Notes: generated by a model from the sequence alone, not told the origin. A DNA stretch of 64,000 bases from Carallia brachiata (GCA_021464245.1 JADCRB010000038.1:3772924-3836923), one strand, 5' to 3'; positions 45,147 through 57,880 are shown, counted from the first letter of the stretch. Numbers and translations: made by a program.

Positions 45147-46355
45147 GCTGCATGTAAAAATGCACTTGAAACAACTCAAAAAAATTTTATTAGGGACACA
45201 AAAAGATTTTTTAAACTCGTATTCATTTTTTAAACACAAGTTGTCCATAGATTGGTATTAATTGATAATAACTTGTAATAAAGTACTTCTTACTTGCAAC
45301 AATCACTTGCTTTCTTGCAATAGAACTACTAGGATGTAAGGATAAAATTAAAGGAATTTTTTAATTTTTACGAAGTTTGAAGATAATTGTCAAACTTACT
45401 TTTACTTCTTCCTAAGTGTTCTATGAGGTAGTCATTGATACTGAGTTAGAATACACTACTCTGCTTTTTTAAACAAGTCAATATTATCTTGTTCTCAGAG
45501 AGAAAAAAAACAAGTCAATATTATCTCGCATTGAGCTTCATCTTTGACAAATTCACTCGATCGGAGGAACTCAATTTGAGGTATATTAAGAAGCAAGCTG
45601 CATTTTTATGTCATCGATGCACTGAAGAGAGAGCAAGAGATATGCAAGAATAAGTATCATATGTAAAGTTAATTTGTATAAAAGAAGTCAAATTGGCTGA
45701 TGCCATGTAATCCACTAATGGCCAAATGTAAGAAGATTCTGACTAATTCTGATTGAAATAAAATTTTAGCTTTGCAACAACACTTATTGTTACCTTCGAA
45801 ACAAAATTTGTATACTTTGAAACAATCTCATGAGTCGATGAGATTGTTTGCAACCTTTTTTTTTTTTTGGCAACACGGTCTATTTTTTATGTAACAAATC
45901 TGAAGGATTGGAATTCCATTTGATCTAAAAATCCAATACAATTGTTTACTTTTGCAACATGGATATTAATAGAGTAACAACTCTTATGGTATTGACCATG
46001 CTATCAAAAGTTTAATTTCACAACTTTTATGGCTTAATTGTTTTCATGCTGTTAAAATTAAAAAAGGCTCTTCAATTGAAGATATCTTAAGCATTTAGTC
46101 ACAATAAAATGTTATTGCATTGTAATTGTATTTTTTTTTGTTGCAGGGAAGAGTGCGATTCAATGTTGGTCATTATCATTGGCGATTCAAATACCTAATA
46201 GCTTTTGATGCGTATTATAATAGGTGCTAAAAATGAGAGTCTATATATGCGATGATAAAATTCGTCAGCGCTGGATTTTGTCTTTTTTAGCATTGATTTG
46301 TCATATAATTGGAACAAATATAAATTATATTGATACCATATTGTTAACAGAGGAA
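45147..46355. repeat. 530-bp tandem repeat, unit B, first part (with an extra block)
   Basis: It parallels unit A from TGTAAAAATGCACTTGAA, through AAGTTGTCCATAGATTGG, CTTCTTACTTGCAACAATCACTTG and CCTAAGTGTTCTATGAGG. From about 45435 to 46335 it carries roughly 900 bases absent from unit A, with many GCAACA motifs and a run of T before TTGTTGCAGGGAAG. It then returns to the unit A order (ATATTGTTAACAGAGGAA against ATATTGATTTGCAAAGGAA) and is cut by LINE-B. No gene is seen. Confidence 0.6.
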
Positions 46356-46535
46356 TTTTTTTTTTGGGTACAGCAGAATAGAACAAAGTAAAATCTACTA
46401 TCTAATAAACATAGCCCCATGTTTATCACATCAAGAAGTCCCACTAGTGCAAGTGGTGGGCGCTCTATGAAGCTATAGCTCAAAAGTCCAGAGGCCCCCA
46501 ATTTAGCAAGAAAATCTGCGCAGGAGTTTCCTTCT

Positions 46536-49500
46536 CTAAGCACATGTTGAAATGTAAGTTCCTATCCCTATCTTGAAGGAAATGAATATCGGCCAGTAGC
46601 CCCACAAGAGGATGAGAACGTCCCATCTGATGAAGATCAAATGTAAAGCTTCTTGAGAATCAGTCTCCAAAATCACGTTTCTATACTCCATCTCCCAAGT
46701 GATCTCTAGGCCCTGCCTAATCGCCAACAACTCAGCGACCATGCTCGTAGTCACCCTTGCATACCCAACAAAACCCCCACACCAAATACCGCAAGAATTA
46801 CAAAAAACCCCACCAAACCCAACATGACCTAAGTTTCCTTGTGAACTGCCATCCGTATTTATTTTAATGAACCCCATTGGCGGCTGACTCCACCCCACAA
46901 TATGAGGGATTAAAGGAAGCTCCTCACCTGGTAGCAGAAAAGCAGAGCATATGTTCGTAAAGAGAGAATGTATCCATCGTACCAAAGCTTGGGGATTAGA
47001 GTGCCTCCCTTGAAACATGAACTAGTTCCTAGCATACCAAATAGTCCAGCATCCAAAAAGGAATAATAGTCCTTGGGTACTAAGCCAACGCTTATGTATG
47101 CTTAGGCACCTGTTGACCCAATCATCCAAACTATCTGAGAAAAAAGTGGGGGACCAGCCAGCCATTATAATTCCCTCCCAAGTAGCACGAGACACATTAG
47201 AAGCTTTCATTGTAAAAGCAACCAAAGAAAGGACTTAAATTTTTGGGGCACTCTGAGCTTCCAAAGAGAGGCCCAAGAGCTACCAATTTGCTCATGAGTT
47301 GTCCCTTGGCGCAACCACTTGTACCCATCTCTAGTAGAATACAACCCATTAGAGCTTGACAGCCAAGTTACTGAATCCTCTCTAGGGGCATGATGCGACA
47401 GTGGGACAGCAGTGATTAAGTCACGCACTTGAGGTAATAATTGGGTAAGAATGTCCTCCAAATGCCATCTACTGTTAACGATGTTCGAGTTAACCTTTAA
47501 TTGGACTTTATTGGGATGGATAATGGGAACCATAGCCGCTAATGGCTGCGTAGCAGCCCAACGATCATGCCAGAGGGAAACCCGATGCCCAGTTCCCACT
47601 CTATAGCCAAATCCATCTTCGAGGACATTAAAGATCCTAACAATTGATTGTTAAGTATAAGAGGCCGATGACCCAATAACCGTATGCGAGGTCCTAGAGG
47701 AATAATATTTGTCTTGAACGACAGCAACCCACAACTTGTTACTGTTCCGAAGCATCTCCCAGGACAATTTTCCAAGCATTGCCACATTATTCAGTCGAGC
47801 CTGATGGATAACTAGCCCACCATTAGCTTTTAAGCGAGTAACCTCATGCCAATTAACAAGATGAACACCCTTTCTATCCACGTATGGATACCAAATAAAA
47901 CAACGAACTAACTTATCCAGCTCATCCCAGATAGTCGTCGGTAACCAAATCGTCTACATTGTATAGATAGGAATAGAAGCAAGACAACTTTGGGCAAGAG
48001 TAAAACGGTCTGCCATGTTAAGAAGCTTAGCTTTCCAAGATGATAGATGCTGCCTCACTTTTTCCACAATATAACTATAGGTGGCCCTGGAAGGGTGCTT
48101 GTGAAGAAGTGGTACCCCCAAATATCTACCCAAATTGGAAGTGAAGGAAAAACCAGTGATTCTTTTAATTTGTACAAAAATATCATGTGAGATACTAGAA
48201 GACACTATAGCCTTGGATTTCGTAGTTTTGACTGTGAGTCCCGAAGCCTTACCAAACTCTGCCAAAGTAGTCTGTATAACCCGAGCTTGTTTGACTGTAG
48301 CCTTCGTAAATAGCATGACATCATCCGCAAACAGTAAGTGGGATAATAATGGACCGCCACGGGAACATTTGATAGGCTGCCAAGATCTCTGATTCACTTT
48401 TGATTGAATAAGCAAAGAGAGCCTCTCCATACATAAAATGAATAGATATGGGGATAATGGCTCGCCTTGACATAGTTCATACATCAGTTTGATACTAGAA
48501 AGTCTCTCTCTATTCCAAAGAATTGCCAAGAATGAGCTGGAAACACAATGTGTAATTAATTTAATGATCCATGAAGGAAATCCAAACATAACCAGTGTGT
48601 CCTCCAAAAAGCGCCAATCAACATGATCATATGCTTTTTCCAAGTCAATCTTGAATGCCATCATCCCTTTTTTACTTTTCGTTCACCGTATCATATTCAT
48701 AACTTCCTGATCGATAATAATATTATCGTTTGTGCCACGACCCAGAATTAAACTGCCTTGAAGCAGGCTTATGAGATCATCCAGTAAAGGTCTAATACAA
48801 TTGACCAGTACCTTAATTATAAGCTTGAAGACAACATTGCACAAGCTTATAGGCTGAAATTTAGTGATTTGGTCTACCATCTGCCCTTTGGGAATAAGAC
48901 AAATAAGTGTCTCTGCCAGATGTTCATCAAAGGTACCAGTAAGGAAAGCTTCTTGAACAAGAGCCACTACATCACCAGCAACAATATCCCAATAAGTTTT
49001 AAAAAAGATTGGCTGGAACCTATCAGGCCTGGGTGCTTTGTAGGACTTCATCGACTTCAACGCTTTATACACTTTAACACTAGTAACAGGTGCAGATAAA
49101 GAAAGACACTGCGAGTTCCCTATACATGGGTAATCTTCCAAAGAAGGGAGAGGAACTATACTTTCTGTTGTATAGAAAAGGTGTCGAAAATATTCCATTA
49201 CCTCATCTCGAATCTCATTCTGATCATAGCTCCAATTCCCATTCCGAAGCCATAAACTCTCAATACGGTTAAACTTCCTTCTCACAATTGTTGATGCATG
49301 GAAAAATCTGGTGCTTCTGTCTCCCAAATGAAGCCATTCAACCCTTGATTTTTGAAACTAAAAGATCTCTTCCTGCTTGAGAGCCAAATTATATTCCTCT
49401 TGCAACTGATTTTCTAGAGTAGAAAAAAAGTACTACTTCGTTGATCAAAGAAATGTTGAATCCATTTAGTCTAGCTAATAGATGTCTCTTCCTCCTAAAA

Positions 49501-50395
49501 ATATGTCCAAATGTGGTTTTGCTGAAATCCAAGGTTGCTATTTTCATAGACTCCAATTTTTCCACAAATGAATTCCCACCACTCTTCCAACTACGATTCA
49601 CTACTGATCGAAAGTCTGGATGGGTGCTCCATGTAGCTTCGAAACGGAAAGGTCTACGAGCCCGCCTCACTTCAACCTCTGAAACCAACAGGATGGGATG
49701 GTGATTAGAAAATGTCTTTGTAAGATTTAGGATGGATGCCTCAGGAAAAAGCAACCGCCACTCATCTGTAGCTAAAGATCGATCAATGCGCTCTGAAATC
49801 ACAACTATTCCATGTTTTTTTTGGTACCATGTAAATAAAGGTCCTTTATACCCCAAATCTGGTAAACCTTAAGCTTCCACATTGTTTGTGAATTTTCGAA
49901 CTCTGTTGAAATTGTACCGGCCACCCCTTTTTTCTTCCTGGCTAATAATATCACTAAAGTCGCCCAACAGTAGCCAAGGCATAGGATCCCGAGAGGCCAA
50001 ATCACGAAAATCATTCCAAAGTCTTTCTCGACAAGAGGCAACTCGGCTTGCATACGTGTTGAGCATCTCTAGACACCTCCATTCATATGATTGACTAGGA
50101 AATGCACATATTGAGAATTCTTAACAAAGGATTGAATGTGAATATTTTGAGTCTTCCATAGTACCCAGATCCCACCTGAACGGCCCATAGGATTTACCAC
50201 TTTGTGAGCATCAAAGCCAATGTATTTCCACTGATCTTTAACTCGATCAAAGGATACATGAGTCTCCAGAATAAAAACAATATCGGGGATATGTAATTTG
50301 ACCAAATCAGTAAGGTGCTGCTTGGTGTTGTCATTCCCTGCACCCCTAATATTCCACGACAAAATTTTGAAACTATGATTAACCATTGAATTCAT
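46536..50395 (-). pseudogene. LINE-B ORF2: endonuclease, reverse transcriptase, RNase H (broken)
   Basis: The endonuclease starts near 50395 (FKILSWNIRGAGN, then LLGDFSDI near 49960) and runs to about 49389. Reverse transcriptase spans about 49327-47954: KSYKAPRPDRF, KIDLEKAYDHVDW and the catalytic LLFADDVMLF motif. A linker and connection region follows (47881-47022, with LWKLRVPQKFKSFLW). RNase H at about 46560-46900 has INTDGSSQGN, VAELLAIRQG and ETDSQEAL, with the expected acidic residues. Breaks occur at several positions, for example near 47600, 48670, 49330 and 49860. The final block (46325-46543) carries the HxD-like 'GNSCADFLAKLG' typical of the RNase H end. Confidence 0.92.
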
Positions 50396-50433
50396 CAGGG
50401 TAATGAAACAGAGAAAATAGGACCTCTGAAGAG

Positions 50434-52023
50434 TTATAGAGCAGTCACTGCTCTTTCCGACGAAGCATCATGCAAGGACAATGGAGCTCTCTCCATATCC
50501 ATGTTATCACTACTAGAAGGATTACAGATACTGCCCATGTTTGTAATGCCATCATTAGGAGGCCGGTCAGGGGAACGAGTAGCCTTAGAGCCCACCAAAG
50601 GAGCAAAATGTTGTTGTGCAAGTGGCATTCCACTACTGGCTGAGAAACAGAAACCATCAGCAGTCTCATATTGCACCACACTAGATACCATTGAAGAACA
50701 CTGGCCTACTGATACAGACTCTTTCAATGACGTCCCAGACTTGCCATTCAAGATGTTGATTTCTGTATTTCGTAGAGTCGCCGATCTCAGTTTACGGATA
50801 GATGAAGTATTTTTTAAGTTCTTAGCCATACTCCCTTCAGCACTAGGCTGGCTAGTCCCGAGCCCAGAGCAAAATGCAAGCCCATTTTCATTACTTAGAC
50901 CCATATCATATCTTGGCCTCTTCAAAGAATCTTGCTGTTCATATACTTCTTTTTGCTGCCCGACCGTATCTACAACATGGTTTTTGCTAACAGCTTGATG
51001 ATCCGAGACTGATTCCTTACCAGTCGATTCTAGGGAAGCAAACCTATTAGAATTTGAAGATCCCCAATCTTAGGAATTTGGCTCCCTTTTCCCTGTGAAT
51101 TTTGCCTCTTTCATGTGGCAACCATCCAACATCCAAATTCCATAGAATCTTCCCCATTAATGACACCTTGATTAGTCGCAGTTTCCTTATTCGACACTGT
51201 AGATGGAATTGCGCTCTCATCCGAAAGAAAGGAGGCCGCCATGGCTGGCGCAGGAGCTGGTCCCCACTTCTCATTGGGAACTGAATTGGTGCATCTCACC
51301 GAAGTATGATCGAACCTACCACAAGAAAGGTAGATAGAATGAAGGCATTCATATTCAATTTTTGGGCATTGTCCATTGAGCCAAAACTGTGATAACAATG
51401 GCTTCTTCAAATCAATCTCAACGCAAACCCGAGAAAAGCGGCCTCTCTTAGAGAACGTAGTATTCTAATCAATTTTGATCGGTTTCCCAATAACAAACGC
51501 TATAGCTGATAGCACCTCATCTTTATAGTACATAAGTGACAGCTCTGGAAGATGCACCCATGCAAATTTGGTTTCAATCTCAATTGTAGATGACACAAAT
51601 CTAGGATCCCAGCGACGCACACTGAGATAGTGCTCCTGAACAATCCAGGGACCATTATTAACTCCTTGTGAAAATCTTCTTGTGCACTAAATCTAGCCAA
51701 AAAAAACCATGCCCAAGGTCAAGAACCTCAATGCCCCCCAATGGCTTCCACAAATGCTCGAGGTTTTTGACCAGGAAAGGATATCCCACATTCTTTCCAA
51801 TCAATTTAACAATCAAGTCATTTTTCCATGGATCAGCTAATGAAGCCATGAGGGACGGATCCATGGTAATTCGCAGGAGTAGGGGATTTCCATCCTTATA
51901 CTCAATCAGTACTTTCTTGGGAGTAATAAGATCCACTCCTTGCAGTAGAGAATTTGAACCCTTGTTCATTAGCTTCTCTCGAAACGAGGCTTTATCCCCA
52001 TCAGTTGATGGATTATCAACCAT
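50434..52023 (-). pseudogene. LINE-B ORF1: nucleic-acid-binding protein (broken)
   Basis: It begins at the ATG complementary to 52021-52023 and carries a DUF4283-type domain (LADPWKNDLIVKLIGK, then a frameshift near 51660 and WIVQEHYLSVRRWDP). A knuckle-like segment with Cys/His spacing lies at about 51290-51350 (SCGRFDHTSVRC). The C-terminal region to 50434 is Ser/Gly/Pro-rich. The upstream extension of the open frame beyond 52023 reads the tandem repeat and is not part of the element. Confidence 0.85.
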
Positions 52024-52260
52024 TGGTTGGTAGTGTCTATCATTGAAAATCTTTTTTTTTTTCAACAAATAGAATTATAATTGTAACAATGACACAGTAT
52101 ATTGTCATAAAGTTTTTGTTGATCCCCAAGTTGTTGATGAATTAAGAGCTCATTGCCAATATTCTTCCTTCGTTCATATAATAACTGGATTTTGTCTTTA
52201 GATATTAGTACTGCTACATGGAAAAATGTACTCGAAGCGCCTTAAAGAGAGGATTGGCCA
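52024..52260. repeat. 530-bp tandem repeat, end of unit B and start of a third unit
   Basis: 52024-52215 parallels unit A from GGTTGGTAGTGTC through AACAATGACAC..TATTGTCATAAAG to TTTGTCTTTAGATATTAG. 52215-52260 (GGAAAAATGTACTCGAAGCGCC) matches the start of units A and B, so a third unit began here before being cut by the gypsy element. Confidence 0.65.
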
Positions 52261-52779
52261 TTCCGTCTAAGTTGGACGCAATTAATTGAAGTAAAATCTA
52301 AAATTTATGATACTTTACGTTTCCACCACAAATCCCCTCATAGTTTCAATCTAAATAAATTCCAATTAACACATAAATATAATGCATAAAAAATTTTGTG
52401 CTAAGTTCATACTCACCACCACACTTAAATAAATTCATAATTGAAAACATAAAGTAAAAATAAGAGTGAGGGCAAATAGAACTTCATGAATTACAGATCA
52501 ATTGATGTCCCTTTTTCTGGATAACAATGGTGCTTTGACATTCCTCATGAACCTACATTAAATAAAATCAAGCCAAAAGTAAAATGAACTAAAATAAACT
52601 AAACTAATCAAAATGAAAACGACTAAGTTAGAAATTTGGTTGCCTCCCAATAAGCGCTTGATTTAACATCTCTTGCTAAACGTTCTTCCCTTGAATTCTA
52701 TGGAGGATTATCATCAAGAGGATGAGGCGTTGAATTGCCCTCGTGAACCTTAATCACCCCAAACTTTTCACTCTAGCTT

Positions 52780-55360
52780 TTGATCGCTCCTTGGGGATAC
52801 ATTTTGCACAATGTGAATGGTCCCAATAAATGCTTTTTCTTTTGCTTCCTCAAGATTGTCCCACTATAATTGTCATAGAGAAGCACTTTTTCTCCTTTTT
52901 GAAGTTATTTCCTAGAGAATTATGCTCTAAAAAGGAAGAGAAGGCTGCTCGAGCTCTATAGGAGCTGGCTTTACAATAAAGAGTGTTGGGCTCGACTTTG
53001 CCTCTTTGAGAGGTTGCTCAAATAGCATCTTAAGTGCCATTCCCAAGTTTATGTCCATACTCTTTGAGTCCTCTTTAGTTGGCTTCAATGTTTCCACTAT
53101 GAAGAATTTATCCTTTAGTGATGAACTCTTCAACGCTTTGAATATGTTGAATACATGCTCTTCTTTTCTTACCCAGAATGTCAGCTTTCCTTGCACCACA
53201 TCAATAAGTGCCTTATCAGCAGCTAGGAATAGCCTCCCTAAGATAATAGGGATATCGACATTCTCGTCCATATCCAGAACCAAAAAATTAGCTGGGAAAT
53301 AGAACTTTTCCACTTTAACCAACATGTCCTCAATCATTCATAAGGACATTTGATTGATTGGTTAGTGTGTTGCAAGGACACTAAGATTGACTCCAATTTC
53401 CCTATCTCAAGCCTCCTAAAAAGAGATAATGACATCAAATTAATGCTGGCTCCTAAATCACATAAACCACGCTCAATGCTTAAACTACTAATAGCACAAG
53501 GGATAATAAAACTCCTTAGGTCCTTTAACTTGGAAGGTATTTTGTTTTGAAGAATAGCGCTACACTCCTCAGTTAAGGTAACTGTGGTGTGCTTCTCAAG
53601 TTTCCTCTTGTTTGATATAATCTCCTTTAGGACCTTTGCGTAGTTTGGCATTTGTGTAATAGCTTCCGCAAAAGGAATGTTAATGTGAATCTTTTTAAAC
53701 ATGTCCAAAAACTTGAGAAATCTGGTCGTCATTCTTTTTTCAATTTATTGGAAAATGGGATTGTCAGAACATAAGGCTTGACTTGTGGTGGAGGAGTGGA
53801 TGGTGCTGCCTCCTTAGTAGTATCCTACCTTCCCTTTTCAGCATCTTTACTTCTTAGGCACAAGTTCCTCCTCTTTACCACCTTCTTCTATGGGCTTGTA
53901 ATTTTGCTGAGCATTGTTGGGATTTCCTACCACCTTGCCACTTCTCAATATAATAGCCAAAACATTTTCCTTCAAATTCACCTCGGTGTTACTTGGAAGT
54001 GTTCCTGGAGCTCTTCCGAACACTATTTTAGCCAATTAGCCCACTTGTACTTCTAAGTTATGAATGGAGACCCGATGATTCTTCAACTCTAAATCCTAAT
54101 TATTCAGTTTTTCCTCGATCTTGGACATGTACTTCAAAAACATATCCTCCAACCGTAGCTTTTGCACTTGAGGTTGAGAGAATTGGCCGTGAAATGGTTG
54201 CCTTTGTTGAAACCCTAGTGGTGCATTAGATTTATTCCCTTGCTCATTCCAAGAAAAATTAGGGTGATTGCGCAACCCTTGATTGTATGTGTTGGAGTAG
54301 GGATCATTAACAGATTGTTTCCCCACAAAAAATATCAGTGCAGTAAGCTTTCTCCATAGAAGAACTGGATAAATCGCCATAAGCACAAACGGCCTCCATA
54401 TGTCCCGAATGTCTACTATATGAGTAATATTCCCTAGGCATTGACTCCCGATTGACCAAAAGCATGACTTGTTGGGTCAACTCAGCAACCTGTTGTGCTA
54501 AATCATAGTCAATTAAAAGCTCATTGATTGGCGCTCTTCTTCCTCTACCTACTTTTTGTTGTGAATTATTGGCTAACACATCATATATATCATAAACCTC
54601 TTTAGCCATTTTGTCACCGACATAACCCCCTGCAGCTGTGTCAATTAGCATCTAGGAAGTAGCATTGACCCTGTTATAGAAAAATTGCATCTGTAATAGC
54701 CTTGGAAATTGATGATATGGGCACTACACCAAAAATGTCTTGTATCTTTCCCATGCCTCATGAAATGACTCTCCCTCCATCTGAGAAAAAGAACAAATCT
54801 TGTTCCTAAACTCTATAGCTTTTGTGGAGAGTAAAACTTATTTATGAACTTATTATAGACTTACTTCCAAACAGTAAGTGATCCTTCAAGTAAATTAATG
54901 AGCCAAATTTTATTTTTGTCCTTCGTGGTGTAAGGAAAACACCGCATCCTCAACTCGTCTTCCTTGTGGTCTTGTAAAAAAAAAAGTCTGAACCATATCA
55001 TAAAACTCCCTAATGAAGGTTAAAGGGTCTTCATTAAGTAGCCCATGAAAGGATGATAGCATGTTGAAGTGAATGGTCTTCAACTCATAGTTTCATGCTC
55101 CCGTACTTAACTAAAAGTAAGAAGGATTTGCACCAATCACAGGTCTCTGAATATCCTTTATGTTCAACCTGGCCAACCCATTGGAACTCACTAGCTAGTC
55201 GGTGCTCATTATTATATTCAACCACCAACGGATTAACATTTACTACCCGTTTATTAGCTATCTCTACTCTTTTTTGTTCCCTATTTTGATGACAACTCCT
55301 TTCAATCTTGAGATTCAAGGGAAGAAGATTAGTGCTCTTGGATGCTCGCAATTGCAAGCA
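52780..55360 (-). pseudogene. gypsy gag-protease with an integrase tail (broken)
   Basis: Gag (about 55360-53850) shows a retrotransposon gag core: HFNMLSSFHGL near 55060, DPLTFIREFYD, DELRMRCFPYT, then after several stops WNEQGNKSNAP near 54240 and a Lys/Glu-rich end. A protease-like part (53732-52927) has NYAKVLKEI, LCDLGASINLM with the D-x-GA catalytic pattern, and VDIPIILGRLFL. Near 52915 it changes to the sequence normally found at the end of integrase (NFKKGEKVLLYD, then HLLGPFTL). The missing part is where reverse transcriptase, RNase H and the integrase core should be. Multiple stops are present. Confidence 0.85.
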
Positions 55361-55500
55361 CTACCTACTATCGCGAATAAGAAATAAACAAGTAAACTAA
55401 AACTTAAAATAAACAAATAAAATTAAAACTAAGCTAGATTTAAAAGCTAGTAAACGAAAAAAGAATAAAAAAAAAAACAAAAATCACAATCAATACTCTG

Positions 55501-55519
55501 TTTCCCAGCAACGGCGCTA
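55501..55519 (-). other. primer binding site of the gypsy element
   Basis: The minus strand reads TAGCGCCGTTGCTGGGAAA directly inside the LTR, matching the TGGCGCCGTTGCCGGGGA type seen in Athila/Tat elements apart from a few changes. It fixes orientation and LTR edge. Confidence 0.85.
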
Positions 55520-55525
55520 AAAACT

Positions 55526-56901
55526 TGACTGATAAAATCCTGTAAGCTTATAGGACTGATCGTAACAATAAAACCTAGTGAATATTCCAAGTGTCGAAAC
55601 CAAAGGAATAAAGAATTAATTACGATTCTAGGCAATTTAACAGCAAAATTGATGCTAGTAAAAGTTATTGAAGAGCAAACTATTTAATTAAGCATATAAA
55701 ACTAATTAGAAAAAACTAGAAGCAATTAAGTACACTTATAATTTAACACAAGATAGAAGATACAAGGGCTTTAGGTTTTTACTTAGGAAGGATAGAATTA
55801 CATGAATTTATGTAGATAACGCGATTTGAATGTCAATTCTTCTTTTTTAGTTAGGGTTCTTTTAAGCAACTCTAACCGTATTCAACCTATTTGTGATTGT
55901 CTCTCGAACTCACACAAAAGTATATCAAACCCATTAGGAACATAGAATTTCTAACGACATCATATAAACTTATCTCATGTCTGGTTCAAAGTTCATATGT
56001 TTATCTATTTAGTGTAGGATTGTGTCTTATCTGTCGATCTCAATACAAATCATATGACTACTTTCATGGTGGCCAGACACAAAATTTAATAAGGAATAAA
56101 ATAGATAAATCAAATCAAATTCTCAACATATAACTATAATATAATCAAAAGAACTATTAAATATCTACAAAAATCAAATAATCCTAAAATAGGTTACATC
56201 CCTTTCGCCTTAGTTTAGGGTTCTAGCCGTTCTTGCTAAAAACCAAACAAAAACTAGTATCAAACATCATAGAGTTCAAAAGATAAAGAAGGAAAAAAAA
56301 TGAATTGAAAAACTCGTGTTCAACGTCTTCACATTCCCTTTTTACACTCTTCACCTCTGCCTCTACGTTTCTTTCTGCTATCTTTTGTCCAAAGAATAGC
56401 CTCCAAAAGCTCTTTAAAGATTTTGTAACTTGGGTATTTATATTCCTCCCAAACACTAAAGGTATAAGCCCTAAAATACCCAATTCTCAATCTCTTCCAG
56501 GTAAAATTTGAATTCAGTCAAAACAGTAAAGCTGTAGCTCTATCTTTTGGCTTTGCTTTGGCTTATGAATCATCCAATTATGACTTGTGTACAGGAAGTT
56601 ATGGTCTAAAAACCAAACAGTACGCAAAACTGTAGAATTTTACCTGAATTGAACCACAAATAAGCTTTCCAACCAAATTTTGGTTTGGTTCTTTTGGTTT
56701 TTGGCTCGTTTATGACTCTCCAAGCTCGATAGGTCCTCAAGATATGCTTTAAATACTTCGATTGTGTCTATTTAACCTACAAAACATAAAATAGCTAATT
56801 GAAGTAAATATGCCAAATTCACAATATTTACATAAAGAAACCTTAAATTATATTAAAAAAAATGCACATAAAACCTATGTAAATATTAGACCTATTACTC
56901 A
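55526..56901 (-). repeat. 5' LTR of the gypsy element
   Basis: About 1.38 kb. The inner end is TGACTGATAAAATCC on the plus strand. The outer end is set by alignment to the solo LTR at 16687-18031, whose first 65 bases match 56812-56901 in reverse. It contains a minus-strand TATA-like box (ATATAAATAC, about 56434-56443). Open frames at 55447-55635, 55897-56133 and 56223-56511 are chance frames within the LTR. Confidence 0.88.
56434..56443 (-). promoter_or_regulatory. TATA box of the gypsy LTR
   Basis: Minus-strand ATATAAATAC, at the position equivalent to 17111-17119 in the related solo LTR. Confidence 0.5.
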
Positions 56902-57880
56902 TGGAAAAATTGAACCTCGAGGCATTAAATTTTATAAGAAAGTTGCAAAATATATTGTCCAATCTAAATTCAAAAAGTGCAAGCAAATTCAGGAAATCTT
57001 ATTAAAATTTTAAACTTTTAAGCTAAAAGCTAGAACTAACCAGCTCTGAATATTATGTTGATGTTAAGAATGGTTTGTGTAGATAGCGAACAAGAGGGCA
57101 CGCCTTCAAAGTATATCGATCAGGATTTTGAGCGGTAGACCTAAAATCATCTAGGTTCCGTCCGATTTTTCTGACGACTATGAATCCGTGACTCTCTTCC
57201 TTCCTATGGTTGTCGGTGAAGAGATGCAAATTTGGCTTTGGTTTTTTTTTTTTGGGCAGTGATTCGATCTAATCTTTTGGGCTCTCAATCCTAGGACTGA
57301 GCAGAATAAAATTTTTTCTTTAAGAGCATGAATTTCCCTCCCAGTTGGTGCTCTGCTCATCTCCTTCCGATTGCAGCATGGGTTTTTTCCTGCCAAACAT
57401 TTATTATTTTTTATTGTTTTTTTATTTCTTTTCATTTACATGTCATTATTGATGGGTTCCAGCTTTTACTTTTACGTCCTCCAATATTTTTCGTAAAAAC
57501 ATGCCTCCTTAAATCGAAAGTTGGCAACAGCTAGTTGCTCACCATCTTCTCTTTCTCCCCCTCTCTTTTTCTAAACCAATTTTTTTTTTATTTTGTTCAT
57601 TCATTATAGATTCCAAGAATCACTATAAATTGACAATCCTTTATTATTCTATTTAGTTTTCTGTTATTGATTATTGAGTGAAGATGCTACCCTCTCTACT
57701 ATGTTTTCTTTAATCCAAGGAACTCAATGAACTGTTTTTCGAAATTTGGTTGGTTCTTGAGCGAAAACCCTAGCTATTGGTCCTACAAATCTTGGTTGAT
57801 TCTAGAATAATGATTGCAAATTCTCCAAGACTTTTCCAAACTTGACATAAGATTCTTTCGTTTTCCAATCTGTTTGTTGA
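56902..57880. other. intergenic DNA, possible 5' region of a gene
   Basis: No clear coding exon. 57540-57590 is CT-rich (CTCTTTCTCCCCCTCTC), and GCGAAAACCCTAGC occurs at 57761. Both are common in plant 5' untranslated leaders, so a plus-strand transcript may start here and run into the array that follows. That is an inference; no start codon or exon was established. Confidence 0.3.

Larger units (their letters stand above)
46356..52023 (-). mobile_element. second L1-type LINE, 5'-truncated (LINE-B)
   Basis: Same strand as LINE-A. The poly(A) end lies at 46356-46365 (T-run). The other end is near 52023, where the LINE sequence stops and unit B of the tandem repeat resumes (GGTTGGTAGTGTCTATC, against GGTTGGTAGTGTCTAGC in unit A at about 37159). 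No target duplication is apparent. The 5' untranslated region is missing, suggesting truncation at about the ORF1 start. Products differ clearly from LINE-A, so it is a different subfamily. Confidence 0.9.
52262..56901 (-). mobile_element. Ty3/gypsy (Athila/Tat-type) element lacking polymerase
   Basis: Minus strand. The 5' LTR lies at 55526-56901 and the primer site at 55501-55519. Gag and protease remains run to about 52930. The sequence then passes directly into the end of integrase (about 52915-52790) and the 3' untranslated region with GGGAGGCAACC (minus strand of about 52637-52647), characteristic of this group. No reverse transcriptase, RNase H or integrase core is present. A 3' LTR was not identified: the left edge is estimated at 52262, where the tandem repeat stops, and 52285-52330 shows only faint similarity to the LTR start. 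Confidence 0.85.

Noticed and set aside
51968..52068. Upstream extension of LINE-B ORF1 beyond the ATG at 52023
   Set aside because: The extra residues come from the flanking tandem repeat, which is also present at about 37159-37200 without a LINE.
52285..52420. A remnant of the gypsy 3' LTR
   Set aside because: About 40 bases resemble the LTR start (TAATTGAAGTAAA...), but the similarity fades at once and the region is AT-rich.
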